Below are positions 16,817 to 26,199 of a stretch of 64,000 bases of DNA, piece by piece. The position numbers and the translations under genes were made by a program. The notes under the pieces were generated by a model. That model saw only the letters and a program-made list of their open reading frames with translations. It was not told the origin of the DNA and searched no databases. The stretch comes from Vibrio crassostreae 9ZC13 (GTDB taxonomy: Bacteria > Pseudomonadota > Gammaproteobacteria > Enterobacterales > Vibrionaceae), in the NCBI RefSeq assembly GCF_000272045.2, contig NZ_AJYZ02000019.1:704093-768092 (forward strand), read 5' to 3'. Numbering within the stretch: the stretch's first letter is position 1; each line of letters starts with the position of its first letter.

Positions 16817-19696
16817 ATGACTGAATTACTTCAAAGCCAATTACTGAAAGACTTGGGTACGCAAAACGAGTTTGTTGCTCGTCATAACGGCCCTAATAAA
16901 GCAGACCAGCAAAAAATGCTTGAAGCGATCAACGCGACTAGCTTAGAAGCACTGATCGACGAAACGGTTCCTGCACAAATCCGTCTTGAAAAACCAATGA
17001 CACTTGCTGCTCCATTGAGCGAAATGGACATGCTGACCTCTCTTAAAGAGATCGCTAGCCTAAACCAAGTGAAACGTACTTTCATTGGTCAAGGCTACTA
17101 CAACACATTCACTCCAAACGTTATTCTACGTAACGTTTTAGAGAACCCAGGCTGGTACACTGCTTACACACCATACCAACCAGAGATTTCTCAAGGTCGT
17201 CTTGAAGCTCTACTGAATTACCAACAAATGGTAATGGACTTAACTGGTATGGAAATCGCGAACGCGTCTCTTCTTGATGAAGCGACAGCGGCTGGCGAAG
17301 CTATGACACTGTGTAAGCGTGCAGGCAAAAGCAAGAGCAAAGTATTCTTCGTTGCTGACGATGTTCACCCTCAAACACTAGAAGTTGTTAGAACTCGTGC
17401 TGAGTACATCGGTTTTGAAGTAATGGTTGGTGCTCTTGAAACACTTCCAGAGCAAGACGTATTTGGTGCGTTGGTTCAATACCCTGGTACAACAGGTGAA
17501 GTTCGCGACCTAACAGACATCATTGCGAAAGCTCAAGCAAACAAGACTCTTGTAACGGTTGCAACTGACCTACTTGCTTCTGCTCTACTTAAGCCAGCTG
17601 GCGAAATGGGCGCAGACGTAGTTATCGGTTCAGCGCAACGTTTCGGTGTTCCTATGGGTTACGGCGGTCCACACGCTGCATTCATGGGTACTCGTGAAAA
17701 GCATAAGCGTACAATGCCAGGTCGTGTAATCGGTGTTTCAATCGATACTCACGGTAACCAAGCACTACGTATGGCAATGCAAACTCGTGAGCAACACATC
17801 CGCCGCGAGAAAGCGACATCGAACATCTGTACAGCTCAAGCACTTCTAGCAAACATGGCGTCTTTCTACGCGGTTTACCACGGTGCAGAAGGCCTACGTA
17901 CTATTGCCCGTCGTACACACCACATGACAGCTATCCTAGCGGCTGGCCTGACTAAAGCGGGTTACGAGCTAACGAACAACAGCTTCTTTGATACCATCAC
18001 GATCAACTCTGAAGAGAAGACAGATGCACTCTACGCGAAAGCGCAAGCAGCAGACATCAACCTTCGTCGACTTGTTGGAAAAATCGGTATCAGCTTAGAT
18101 GAAACAACAACGATCGACGACGTGAACGCACTGTTCGCTATCTTCGACGTAAAAGAAGACGTTCAAGCACTATCTTCTGACATTGCATCAAACGAGTTTG
18201 CAGCAATTCCAGAAAACTGCCGTCGTGAATCAGAGTTCCTAACTCACCCAGTATTCAACACGCACCACAGCGAAACGCAAATGATGCGTTACCTAAAACA
18301 GCTTGAGAACAAAGACTTCTCACTAACGCACGGCATGATCCCACTGGGCAGCTGTACTATGAAGCTGAACGCTGCTGCTGAGATGATCCCAGTAACATGG
18401 CCTGAGTTTGGTTCTATTCACCCATTCGCACCTCTAGAGCAAGCGGCGGGTTACACAGCGCTAGCGAAAGATCTTAAAGAGAAGCTATGTGAAATCACCG
18501 GTTACGACGATTTCTCACTACAGCCTAACTCTGGTGCATCTGGTGAATACGCGGGTTTAATCGCGATTCAACGTTACCACGCAAGCCGCGGTGAAGCTCA
18601 CCGTAACGTTTGTCTGATTCCAAGCTCTGCGCACGGTACTAACCCTGCAACAGCATCAATGGTTTCAATGAAGGTAGTGGTTGTTAAGTGTGATGAAGAT
18701 GGCAACATCGACATGACAGACCTAGCAGCGAAAATCGAGAAGCACAAAGAAAACCTATCAAGCATCATGATCACTTACCCTTCTACGCACGGCGTATACG
18801 AAGAGCAAGTGAAAGAAGTGTGTGAACAAGTACACGCAGCGGGCGGTCAGGTTTACCTAGACGGCGCGAACATGAACGCTCAAGTAGGCTTAACTTCACC
18901 TGGCTTCATCGGTTCAGACGTATCTCACTTGAACCTACACAAAACTTTCTGTATCCCACACGGTGGTGGCGGTCCAGGTATGGGTCCTATCGGTGTTAAA
19001 TCGCACCTAGCACCTTTCCTACCGGGTCACATCGAAAACGGTGTACAAGGTTCTGACTATGCGGTATCAGCAGCAGATTTAGGTAGTGCTTCAATCCTAC
19101 CTATCTCTTGGGCTTACATCGCAATGATGGGCGAACCTGGCCTAACAGACGCAACGAAAGTTGCGATTCTAAACGCGAACTACGTGATGGAGAAACTACG
19201 CCCTCACTACCCTGTTCTTTACCGTGGTACGAACGGCCGTGTAGCGCACGAATGTATTATCGATATTCGTCCACTAAAAGAAGAGACAGGCATCAGCGAA
19301 GAAGATATTGCTAAGCGTCTAATGGACTTCGGTTTCCACGCGCCTACGATGTCTTTCCCAGTAGCTGGCACACTAATGGTAGAGCCAACTGAATCAGAAG
19401 ATTTAGAAGAGCTAGACCGTTTCTGTGAAGCGATGATCGCAATCCGTCACGAAATGGCAGCTGTGAAAGCGGGTGAATGGCCACTAGACAATAACCCTCT
19501 AGTGAACGCACCACACACACAAGTTGACCTTTCAGGCGTAGAATGGGATCGCCCTTACTCTCGCGAACTGGCTTGCTTCCCATCGAAAGCAACGAAGAAC
19601 TCGAAGTACTGGCCAACAGTTAACCGTGTAGACAACGTATACGGCGACCGTAACCTAATCTGTTCTTGCCCAAGCATCGATAACTACGAAGACTAA
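16817..19696 (+). CDS. gcvP: Glycine dehydrogenase (decarboxylating), P-protein
   Basis: PLP enzyme of 959 residues, fused one-chain form of the P-protein, which decarboxylates glycine and loads the aminomethyl group onto lipoyl-GcvH. Visible blocks are [18 protein letters not shown] and [20 protein letters not shown] in the N-terminal half, and the PLP-lysine motif [19 protein letters not shown] near residues 705-723. [12 protein letters not shown] and [20 protein letters not shown] also fit. Length is normal. It is the last gene of the plus-strand glycine operon and is followed by a strong terminator. Confidence 0.97.
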   Translation: MTELLQSQLLKDLGTQNEFVARHNGPNKADQQKMLEAINATSLEALIDETVPAQIRLEKPMTLAAPLSEMDMLTSLKEIASLNQVKRTFIGQGYYNTFTPNVILRNVLENPGWYTAYTPYQPEISQGRLEALLNYQQMVMDLTGMEIANASLLDEATAAGEAMTLCKRAGKSKSKVFFVADDVHPQTLEVVRTRAEYIGFEVMVGALETLPEQDVFGALVQYPGTTGEVRDLTDIIAKAQANKTLVTVATDLLASALLKPAGEMGADVVIGSAQRFGVPMGYGGPHAAFMGTREKHKRTMPGRVIGVSIDTHGNQALRMAMQTREQHIRREKATSNICTAQALLANMASFYAVYHGAEGLRTIARRTHHMTAILAAGLTKAGYELTNNSFFDTITINSEEKTDALYAKAQAADINLRRLVGKIGISLDETTTIDDVNALFAIFDVKEDVQALSSDIASNEFAAIPENCRRESEFLTHPVFNTHHSETQMMRYLKQLENKDFSLTHGMIPLGSCTMKLNAAAEMIPVTWPEFGSIHPFAPLEQAAGYTALAKDLKEKLCEITGYDDFSLQPNSGASGEYAGLIAIQRYHASRGEAHRNVCLIPSSAHGTNPATASMVSMKVVVVKCDEDGNIDMTDLAAKIEKHKENLSSIMITYPSTHGVYEEQVKEVCEQVHAAGGQVYLDGANMNAQVGLTSPGFIGSDVSHLNLHKTFCIPHGGGGPGMGPIGVKSHLAPFLPGHIENGVQGSDYAVSAADLGSASILPISWAYIAMMGEPGLTDATKVAILNANYVMEKLRPHYPVLYRGTNGRVAHECIIDIRPLKEETGISEEDIAKRLMDFGFHAPTMSFPVAGTLMVEPTESEDLEELDRFCEAMIAIRHEMAAVKAGEWPLDNNPLVNAPHTQVDLSGVEWDRPYSRELACFPSKATKNSKYWPTVNRVDNVYGDRNLICSCPSIDNYED

Positions 19697-19726
19697 TTCG
19701 TAGCGGCGCTAAGCAGTGAAACATAA

Positions 19727-19757
19727 CAAAAGGCGAACCAAATGGTTCGCCTTTTTG
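19727..19757 (+). terminator. Intrinsic terminator of gcvP
   Basis: AAAGGCGAACCA, a 2-nt loop and TGGTTCGCCTTT, then TT: a 12-bp stem about 32 bp after the gcvP stop. Closely similar hairpins end two other genes in the window. Confidence 0.9.
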
Positions 19758-19850
19758 TTTTCTGAAATCTGTGGCTAACAAATGCGTTGACCTTACCGTA
19801 AGGGAAAGGTTTAAGGTGAAATGAATCCAATGATGAATGAGGAAAGAATT

Positions 19851-19958
19851 ATGGGATGTTGCAATAAAGCACCACAAGGCGGAGCCCCTCTTGGCTTGCT
19901 TCTAAAAGTAACGCTTGGAATTGGTCTTTTTGTGTTTCTGCTAGCTTTGTGGCAGTAA
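19851..19958 (+). CDS. 35-residue single-pass membrane protein
   Basis: Short reading frame encoding MGCCNKAPQGGAPLG followed by a hydrophobic helix (LLLKVTLGIGLFVFLLALW). GAGGA lies seven bases before this ATG, which decides the start over an in-frame ATG 30 bases upstream. The N-terminal Gly-Cys-Cys and proline/glycine-rich face followed by one helix is typical of small bacterial membrane peptides that modulate larger partners. I recognise no family. It has its own position between the gcvP terminator and the IS, so it is probably the last core gene before the accessory patch. Confidence 0.6.
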   Translation: MGCCNKAPQGGAPLGLLLKVTLGIGLFVFLLALWQ

Positions 19959-20060
19959 GAGGCAGATACAGTACCAGGTTTGAAGCTAAAAATGATGGTA
20001 TGGACAAGATAGATAGCGCCAAGTTGATATTGGCGCCATAGTCGCTTATATGGACTCCCC

Positions 20061-20239
20061 CATTTCAACAATAATTTTACGCTAGATATTCGCTTGCTTA
20101 TATACGAGCTTATAAATGAGGAGCTACCTCTGCTCAAAGATATTTTCGGTCATTGGGGTACAAATCTTGTTAACGAGCATTCACTCTAACGACTATACTG
20201 CATCTCCCAACTGATACCTGCGCTTCATTATTGTAAAAA
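20061..20239 (-). ncRNA. Probable seekRNA/bridge RNA region of the IS
   Basis: Noncoding end of the IS, downstream of the transposase stop. In IS1111-type elements this end is reported to encode the RNA that pairs with donor and target DNA. Small stems such as GAGC...GCTC near 20110-20130 are visible, but I could not fold it or assign the guide loops. The call rests mainly on position. Confidence 0.45.
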
Positions 20240-21268
20240 TTAGAGTGTTACAGCTCTATATTCTGTCTGATTTCGTAGGATTGAAAATGCAGTCCGAACA
20301 TTTTTGTTTGCTAACGCCACTGCTGCACATTTCTTGCCTCTACGGTCAATCAAAGACTTTAACCAAGCCTCTTTACTTGTTCTCGGTTCCCTTTTCACCA
20401 CTTGTTGAACTACTGACATGGCCCCTGTAATCAAAAGACTTCGTAAGCTTGTATTTTTCCGTTTACCAATCGAGCCTAATTTCACCTTACCTCCAGAAGA
20501 ATGCTGCAATGGCGTTAAACCAATACATGCCGCTGCGTCTTTCCCCTTTTTGAATTGACCAAGCTCTCCTGAATCAAGACCTATATACAAGTGCATAGCA
20601 TTCAACTTTCCAATCCCTTCAATTTTCATGAGTTTCTTGCATTCCGAAGATTGGCACACCCACTGATTAAGTAGATCGTCATAACTTTCAATAGCCTTAC
20701 AAAGGACTAAATACAAGTCTAATGATGTATTCAACATGTGGCGAAATTCCGATTTCAAACCATTTTCTGCATCTTCAAGAGTTAACTCGATCATTAATAT
20801 AAAGCTTTGGTGACTACGCCCGACTGGTAGATTAAATTCTCTCATTAACCCTTTTAACTGATTTTTAAGGGCCGTTTTCTGTTTAATCGCTTGCTCTCTC
20901 AATTTAAGCATAGATTGTGCTTGTTGCTGACTATTAGTTTTACCCGAGACGAATTTGATATCAGGTAACTGAGAAGCTTGAATGATGGCCAAAGCATCAT
21001 TCTTATCCGTTTTCTGATTTTGACGAATAACAGAAACTAATCGTGGCGAAATTAATCTTGATTGATGCCCAAGTTCTGTTGCAAGTTGGTTCCAATAATT
21101 TGAACCGGCACATGACTCAAACACGATTAAGGAAGGGCTAAGGTTTGCCAGGTAATCACTAAATTGGCTCGGTGTCATTTCTCGATTAGAGTGCACTTTT
21201 TTGTTTGCGTACACGCAAACTTGAATCTCTTTTGTTGCTAGATCAACGCCAATAATAAGATTTTTCAT
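20240..21268 (-). CDS. IS110-family transposase (DEDD, serine-containing)
   Basis: Recombinase of 342 residues, full length and uninterrupted. The N-terminal RuvC-like DEDD domain shows IIGVDLATKE (first Asp), VFESCAG (Glu) and KTDKNDALAI (later Asp). A coiled-coil linker lies near 110-145. The C-terminal Tnp20 domain has GIGKLNAMHLYIGLD and CIGLTPLQHSSGGKVKLGSIGK, where the serine in HSSGG is the likely nucleophile. AAGGGAG lies upstream of the ATG. No frameshift or stop is seen, so the element may still be active. Confidence 0.93.
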   Translation of the reverse strand: MKNLIIGVDLATKEIQVCVYANKKVHSNREMTPSQFSDYLANLSPSLIVFESCAGSNYWNQLATELGHQSRLISPRLVSVIRQNQKTDKNDALAIIQASQLPDIKFVSGKTNSQQQAQSMLKLREQAIKQKTALKNQLKGLMREFNLPVGRSHQSFILMIELTLEDAENGLKSEFRHMLNTSLDLYLVLCKAIESYDDLLNQWVCQSSECKKLMKIEGIGKLNAMHLYIGLDSGELGQFKKGKDAAACIGLTPLQHSSGGKVKLGSIGKRKNTSLRSLLITGAMSVVQQVVKREPRTSKEAWLKSLIDRRGKKCAAVALANKNVRTAFSILRNQTEYRAVTL

Positions 21269-21335
21269 AATTAGACTCCCTTAAACACTTCACTGTTCAG
21301 AATAGACTGGGTGGATGGGGAGTCCAATTATCTTG

Positions 21336-22583
21336 TTAATTGGCTTTTTTCACCTTTTCTAGGACTTCTGGTTTTTGAAGCTCTGTCACCAAGAAACTAA
21401 CCCACTGCTTTGTGTATAAGTAGCCATCAAAACCCTCGACAAATGAACTATATTCCCCCTTAAATCCGACTTTGTCTTCACGAGGTCGCGCTTCAAAAAA
21501 CTTCCAACACTTTGTGTGAAGAGGCATATTGAAAAATGGCAGTTTATCTTGGACTAAGCTCATAACTTTAGAGGGCTTGAGTTTATATGGGTTTTCGATT
21601 CCTTTAATAAAAGCAATACCCTGCTCATAGTTCTTTAGCTCATCTTCACTGAGTTTATTAACATTAATAAACTCGACTGCTATGTCAGATGATTTAGCAT
21701 GGTTGCCTAGTTTGGGAACTAACAAAGCACGAATACGGTATTGCTGACTTTCAACAATGTCGTCCTCTAAGTCTGTTCGATAAGTTTCCATATAGTTACG
21801 TACTACTTTATAGTTTTCTTTTTGCAGTTGCTTCATCGCATCCAATTGCGATTGTTCTGATACACGGCTAAGTTGCATTGCAATTGCCAAATTTGTACAT
21901 AAGGCATGACTATCCCCGAACTCTTCGACCAATAAATTTTCAAAATTGATTAATGCAGCTTGGCATTCACCTGCGACTGCCATGTCAATAGCAGGCAAAC
22001 TGCGGTGCTCTATTTTGTTTCTTAAGCCGATGAGGAATTTAAGATTGTATTTCTCAGGACGCTCTACACCAACCCAATACTGATTGCAGCACTCCATCAG
22101 TTCCCAAGCTTTTTCTTCACCATCAATTTTGACGGGTTTACCATCTTTTAGATGGAAGTAATTGACACCCTTTTTCTCAAAAATTGCGTGAAACAATGCT
22201 GTGTATGCGATGACTATATTTACAATGTAACCATAGGTCTTAAATTCAGTATATGGGTTGTTATATGTTGACACAGCAAGTAATGCAAACTCTCTAGCTT
22301 TGTGGAGTAACATGCCTTTGGTTGACTGGTCCGTAACTTGTTGTAGTTTTTGGCTATGGACTGAACGAAACTCTTCTTTGCTTAGAAACTTGATACCTGA
22401 AGTTAAGTAATGTGTGCCATCTTTTTGAACATACTGGTGCCACCGTTTAGATGGGTATGTACCGCAAGTCTGAGTTTTCCAACCAGTAGCTAAAGACAAC
22501 TCTTCAATTGTGAACGATTCACCTTTATTTTCCTTGTTAGCTAGGAAAGTATAAGCTAAATCTACTTGATCATATCTGCCCAA
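21336..22583 (-). CDS. DUF3644-type protein with HEPN-like motif
   Basis: Protein of 415 residues, predicted soluble. An N-terminal winged-helix-like part (about 1-60, SFTIEELSLATGW) precedes a helical domain matching DUF3644 as I remember it: LLHKAREFALLAVSTYNNPY and YIVNIVIAYTALFHAIFEKK. Further on, LIGLRNKIEHRSLP near residues 185-197 contains R-x4-H, the catalytic pattern of HEPN ribonucleases. I set the start at a TTG (22583) because a full AGGAGG lies six bases before it; an in-frame TTG at 22613 has no such site. It is a solitary gene whose stop lies 10 bp from the IS end. An RNA-targeting defence or toxin role is inferred, not shown. Confidence 0.65.
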   Translation of the reverse strand: MGRYDQVDLAYTFLANKENKGESFTIEELSLATGWKTQTCGTYPSKRWHQYVQKDGTHYLTSGIKFLSKEEFRSVHSQKLQQVTDQSTKGMLLHKAREFALLAVSTYNNPYTEFKTYGYIVNIVIAYTALFHAIFEKKGVNYFHLKDGKPVKIDGEEKAWELMECCNQYWVGVERPEKYNLKFLIGLRNKIEHRSLPAIDMAVAGECQAALINFENLLVEEFGDSHALCTNLAIAMQLSRVSEQSQLDAMKQLQKENYKVVRNYMETYRTDLEDDIVESQQYRIRALLVPKLGNHAKSSDIAVEFINVNKLSEDELKNYEQGIAFIKGIENPYKLKPSKVMSLVQDKLPFFNMPLHTKCWKFFEARPREDKVGFKGEYSSFVEGFDGYLYTKQWVSFLVTELQKPEVLEKVKKAN

Positions 22584-22989
22584 TCTAAACCTCCTGTTGG
22601 ACTTACGAGCCAATTGCCAGCTATTAGATAGAAAGATTCCCCATTTAAATACAGAATGCTTCTATCTAGTTCTTTATGCCACCAATTGTACTAGCCTTTG
22701 TCTTTCCATAACAATCACTTATACCGTCACCTTAGTGATTAGCGCGGCAAATATAGAATTTACCCGTCTAGTATGATTTCCACTAAATCATGAACTTACG
22801 TGCGTTAGACCCGTGTTGTAACCATCAGAACCTATCCGTACCTCGGAGTAAGTGAAACTCTATAAAGCCAATGCTTGACCCTATACGGTAAGGTGTTTAT
22901 ATTGTCGCCCGTCCAACGGGGCACATCCTAAAATGCACACCGGCCATCCTGCCATCACTGGTGCATTTATATTGGTGTTTTGAACTTCC
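22584..22989. other. Intergenic region between the DUF3644 gene and the MATE gene
   Basis: About 400 bp with no convincing gene on either strand. Elements seen are CCCGTCCAACGGGG (small hairpin, about 22908-22921) and an 8-bp stem AAATGCAC (22931-22938) with GTGCATTT (22961-22968) in the MATE leader. No known riboswitch signature was recognised. Confidence 0.5.
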
Positions 22990-24372
22990 ATGCTAACGAA
23001 ACTTCGTCCTTTTACTCGTGAATCGGGTGCGCTTATGCATCTTTCGATTCCAATCATTTTGACTCAAATAGCGACCCAAGCGATGGGATTTGTCGATACG
23101 ACAATGGCTGGCCAAGTGAGCCCTGCCGATCTCGCTGCTATTGCACTTGGCACTAGCCTTTGGATTCCTGTGTTGCTGCTACTGCGCGGCGTGATTATGG
23201 CGTTAACGCCCGTTGTCGCTTACCACCGCGGCGCTCGTGACTTTCAGAGCATCTCTGTTGAATTCTTCCAGATGGTTTGGTTGGCATTAATTGCTAGCGT
23301 ACTGCTTATCGCTTACTTGGTGAGTGCGAAACCGATCTTAGAATGGATTGGGGTTGCCGCTGAGATCATTCCTATCGGCAGTGACTATGCGTTTGCCCTA
23401 GCCTTTGGTGTGCCGGGTATTGCCCTGTTCTACACGTTAAATGGTTTTTGTGAAGGTATGAACAACACCAAAGTACCGATGATCATTTCGGTAATTGGTT
23501 TGTTGATTAATATTCCCGTCAACTACGTGCTTATTTACGGTAAGTTTGGCTTCCCTGAAATGGGCGCTGTAGGTTGTGGTTGGGCGACAAGCTTGGTGTA
23601 CTGGTTAATGTCGGGAATGTTGTATTCCTACATTAAAGGTCATCACCATTACAAGACCATCATCAACTTTTCAGATGCGAAGCCAAAAGCAAAAGAGATG
23701 CTTCACCTTCTAAGGTTAGGTTTACCTATCGGGATGAACATCGCGGTGTGTGGCAGTATCTTTGCGGTTATCGCATTGATGATCGGCCGTATTGGTGCCG
23801 AGAATGTGGCAGCGGCGCAAATCGCTCTCAATATATCGAGCCTAACTTATGTGATCCCGATGAGTATCTCGTTTGGCATTACGATTCGTGTTGGACACGC
23901 TTTGGGTGAAAAAGATGAACTTGGCGCGATTGAGCGCAGTAAAGTCGGTATTTTGGTGGCAGCATTAATCTCGTTGCTTTCGGTAGCGATGTTCCTACTG
24001 TTCCCTGAATTAATCATTAGGCTTTACACCACTGACCCAGTAATCAGTGCAACAGCGGCAGTGTTATTGACCTTTACCGCTATGTACCAATTCAGTGATG
24101 CTCTGCAAACCTCTGCAAATGGTGCTCTGCGTGGCTATAAAGATACCAAGATCCCGATGATCTTAGCTATCGCTTCATACTGGGGCTTAGCGTTACCACT
24201 GGGTATGGTGTTGGGCTTAACAGACCACATTGTTCCAGCAATGGGTGAAGAAGGCTTCTGGATTGGTATTCTTACGGGCTTAAGTATCTCTGCTACGCTG
24301 ATGTTAATTCGCTTGCGATACGTGATTAAGAAGCGCGATTTACTGCCTTCAATTAACGCAGCAATTCGCTAA
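22990..24372 (+). CDS. MATE-family multidrug efflux pump, NorM-like
   Basis: Inner-membrane antiporter of 460 residues with about 12 hydrophobic helices. Family motifs include ILTQIATQAMGFVDTTMAGQVSP at residues 23-45, NIPVNYVLIYGKFGFPEMGAVGCGWAT near 178, and GALRGYKDTKIPM in the second half. It extrudes cationic drugs in exchange for sodium or protons (family knowledge). It resembles Vibrio NorM but differs enough to be a paralogue. The leader contains a hairpin and no strong Shine-Dalgarno. It converges with the LysE gene at a shared terminator. Confidence 0.92.
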   Translation: MLTKLRPFTRESGALMHLSIPIILTQIATQAMGFVDTTMAGQVSPADLAAIALGTSLWIPVLLLLRGVIMALTPVVAYHRGARDFQSISVEFFQMVWLALIASVLLIAYLVSAKPILEWIGVAAEIIPIGSDYAFALAFGVPGIALFYTLNGFCEGMNNTKVPMIISVIGLLINIPVNYVLIYGKFGFPEMGAVGCGWATSLVYWLMSGMLYSYIKGHHHYKTIINFSDAKPKAKEMLHLLRLGLPIGMNIAVCGSIFAVIALMIGRIGAENVAAAQIALNISSLTYVIPMSISFGITIRVGHALGEKDELGAIERSKVGILVAALISLLSVAMFLLFPELIIRLYTTDPVISATAAVLLTFTAMYQFSDALQTSANGALRGYKDTKIPMILAIASYWGLALPLGMVLGLTDHIVPAMGEEGFWIGILTGLSISATLMLIRLRYVIKKRDLLPSINAAIR

Positions 24373-24414
24373 TACTGCTCTAGTAAGCGAATACCGCACC
24401 TGAAAGTAAATACA

Positions 24415-24454
24415 AAAAAGCGCGTTACTGCCACAAGGCAATAACGCGCTTTTT
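24415..24454. terminator. Bidirectional terminator between the MATE and LysE genes
   Basis: AAAAAGCGCGTTA-C-TGCC and GGCA-A-TAACGCGCTTTTT form a 17-bp stem with one mismatch and an ACAA loop. Runs of A and T on either side suit both converging genes. Confidence 0.9.
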
Positions 24455-24474
24455 CTATTTAAATTGAACTGTGT

Positions 24475-25101
24475 TTATCTGTTTATCGCCAAATATGAGC
24501 CAGCAGCAATCATTATTCCACCAGCACTTTGGTTTAACCTTTTATGTGCGCGTGGCGTTTTTAACAAACCTGCCATTCTGCCCGCGCCCACAGCGATAAG
24601 TATTAAGCCTGACATCAGAGCAACAGATGCTAAAGCAGAAACTAATACGATATCTTGTGAGCGCAGAACAGTCAGATCAATAAAAGTCGGCAAGAACGAA
24701 ATATAAAACAGAATCACTTTAGGGTTCGATGCTGAAATCAAAAAGCCTTGTGCGAAACTCGCGAGTTCAGATTTCTGACTCTGTTTGGCCGCAAGTTCCG
24801 CAGAGCCTTGCACTTCAGGCAGGCTCTTAAACATCTTGTAGCCCAAGTAAATCAAATAAGCTGCACCAACATAGCGAATCACCTCAAACGCAATCGACCA
24901 ATTCTCGGCAATCGTTGCTAGACCGAAACAGGCAAGCGCAAGGTAAATAAGATCACTGCATATCATACCTAACGAAAGCGTGACGCACTTTCGCCATCCT
25001 TGAACCATAGCACGAGCTAAAATGGCAAAGACGCCAGGCCCCGGAGTAATACCAAATACAAACATGGCAATAAAGAATGTAATCGCACTTTCTAATGACA
25101 T
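24475..25101 (-). CDS. LysE/RhtB-family amino acid exporter
   Basis: Inner-membrane exporter of 208 residues with six hydrophobic segments. The N-terminal FGITPGPGVFAILARAMVQG carries the family GPGP-type motif (here TPGPG), and ASNPKVILFYISFLPTF near residue 125 matches the conserved middle block. Such proteins export lysine, threonine or homoserine lactones; the substrate cannot be told here. AAGGA precedes the ATG. It is monocistronic between the MATE gene and the carbonic anhydrase. Confidence 0.9.
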   Translation of the reverse strand: MSLESAITFFIAMFVFGITPGPGVFAILARAMVQGWRKCVTLSLGMICSDLIYLALACFGLATIAENWSIAFEVIRYVGAAYLIYLGYKMFKSLPEVQGSAELAAKQSQKSELASFAQGFLISASNPKVILFYISFLPTFIDLTVLRSQDIVLVSALASVALMSGLILIAVGAGRMAGLLKTPRAHKRLNQSAGGIMIAAGSYLAINR

Positions 25102-25283
25102 TGGACTGTCCTTTTCTATAACCCAACATAATTGATCATGAACGTATCATGGAGCTTCGATTCTGGTAAAGAACGTTTTTTACTAAATACGATTTACACA
25201 ACTCATGTATTGAATAAGTGTCACACGTAATTTACCCACCAGACTTAATTAAACCTAAACCTAAGTACTTTTCGTTAGGGCAT

Positions 25284-25313
25284 AAAAAAGGCGAACCTAT
25301 TGGCTCGCCTTAA
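25284..25313 (-). terminator. Terminator of the delta-carbonic anhydrase gene
   Basis: On the minus strand AAGGCGAGCC, loop, GGTTCGCCTT, then TTTT: a 10-bp stem with a G-U pair, about 23 bp after the stop codon. Nearly the same sequence ends the lipoprotein gene at 26556 and gcvP. Confidence 0.85.
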
Positions 25314-25335
25314 TCATTTTGTTCGCCAGAATCGT

Positions 25336-26199
25336 TTAGTCGTTACGAATGGGTGATAACAACTCAGGGTTAACCACCAAATTTCTCACACCGTGGGCGT
25401 GATCTTCGTTAAAGTCATTGCCTTCACACCAGCTACCTACTGTCGCGATATTTACTTTCGCGACTTGTGGTCTAACGCTCCATGTTACTTGGAAAGGTGA
25501 ACCTTGCTCATTATAACCAGGACCCGTTGTAGAGCCTGCGTATTGGATCGCTGAGCCCGTATCTTGTGGGATGTTTGGTGCTTGGTGTAAGCCGTTCACT
25601 TTTGAATGTTTAGCGAGCGCTTCAAAGTCGGGTGCTTTGTCGTCATTCACTAATACGTAAACTTGGGTTTCTACACGCAGTTGCGGGTTGGTAATCGCAT
25701 CGTTAAAACAAGCACCCAGTGTTTCACCCGGTTCAACTTGCGCCGTTGAATAAACATAGTGAACTTCAATGGTGTCACCCGAATGCAAAGAACCATGCTC
25801 GCTCGGACAAACCTTGCCCTCAAATGGTTTCAGCTCAGCAGAACTCAGCTTGCCTGTGTATTTAAAGCCACTCTGGAATCCCTTACCATCACCGTTACCA
25901 GCGTATTGAGTAAACTCTCCACCTTTATGCTCAGCATTTTTATGGAAGTGAATATTACATAAGTTCATCGCTGTTGAATCAGGGGCATCCGAGAACAGCC
26001 TAGTATTTTTACCTTCTAATGAACCCAAATCTCGTGGAGCTTGCGGTCCAAAACCTTGCCCTTGGGTATTTTCAGAAAGCTTCGCTCTTTGTTCTGCGAT
26101 AACTCCATCTGATACAGACTCATGGTTCGCATCTGATGCATTTGCATGAGCTGACAATATCACCATCGCGACACTTAAAAACACACTCTTATTCTTCAT
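25336..26199 (-). CDS. Delta-class carbonic anhydrase, secreted
   Basis: Protein of 287 residues with a signal peptide (about 1-21), so periplasmic or extracellular. It resembles the delta-class carbonic anhydrase family first known from diatoms: AMNLCNIHFHKNAEHKGGEF near residue 78 holds the HxH zinc-ligand pattern. CPSEHGSLHSGDTIEVHYVYS, GACFNDAITNPQLRVETQVYVLV and FEALAKHS are further conserved blocks. It would interconvert carbon dioxide and bicarbonate. The assignment is from remembered family features. AGGGAAG precedes the ATG. It has its own terminator and no obvious partner nearby. Confidence 0.75.
   Translation of the reverse strand: MKNKSVFLSVAMVILSAHANASDANHESVSDGVIAEQRAKLSENTQGQGFGPQAPRDLGSLEGKNTRLFSDAPDSTAMNLCNIHFHKNAEHKGGEFTQYAGNGDGKGFQSGFKYTGKLSSAELKPFEGKVCPSEHGSLHSGDTIEVHYVYSTAQVEPGETLGACFNDAITNPQLRVETQVYVLVNDDKAPDFEALAKHSKVNGLHQAPNIPQDTGSAIQYAGSTTGPGYNEQGSPFQVTWSVRPQVAKVNIATVGSWCEGNDFNEDHAHGVRNLVVNPELLSPIRND

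Larger units (their letters stand above)
20051..21326 (-). mobile_element. IS110-family element, IS1111-type, complete
   Basis: Insertion sequence of about 1.28 kb delimited by subterminal inverted repeats: TGGACTCCCCCAT at 20051-20063 and, inverted, ATGGGGAGTCCA at 21315-21326. The 10-bp core is identical and one extra C sits in the left copy. Subterminal repeats and a DEDD transposase define the IS1111 group. The element leaves 58 bp before the transposase start and about 190 bp after its stop, the layout expected when the guide (seek/bridge) RNA is downstream. No target duplication is expected for this family. The exact outermost bases are uncertain by several nucleotides. Confidence 0.8.

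Noticed and set aside
20240..20430. Plus-strand frame inside the IS end
   Set aside because: It is antisense to the transposase 3' end and has no ribosome site or protein-like features.
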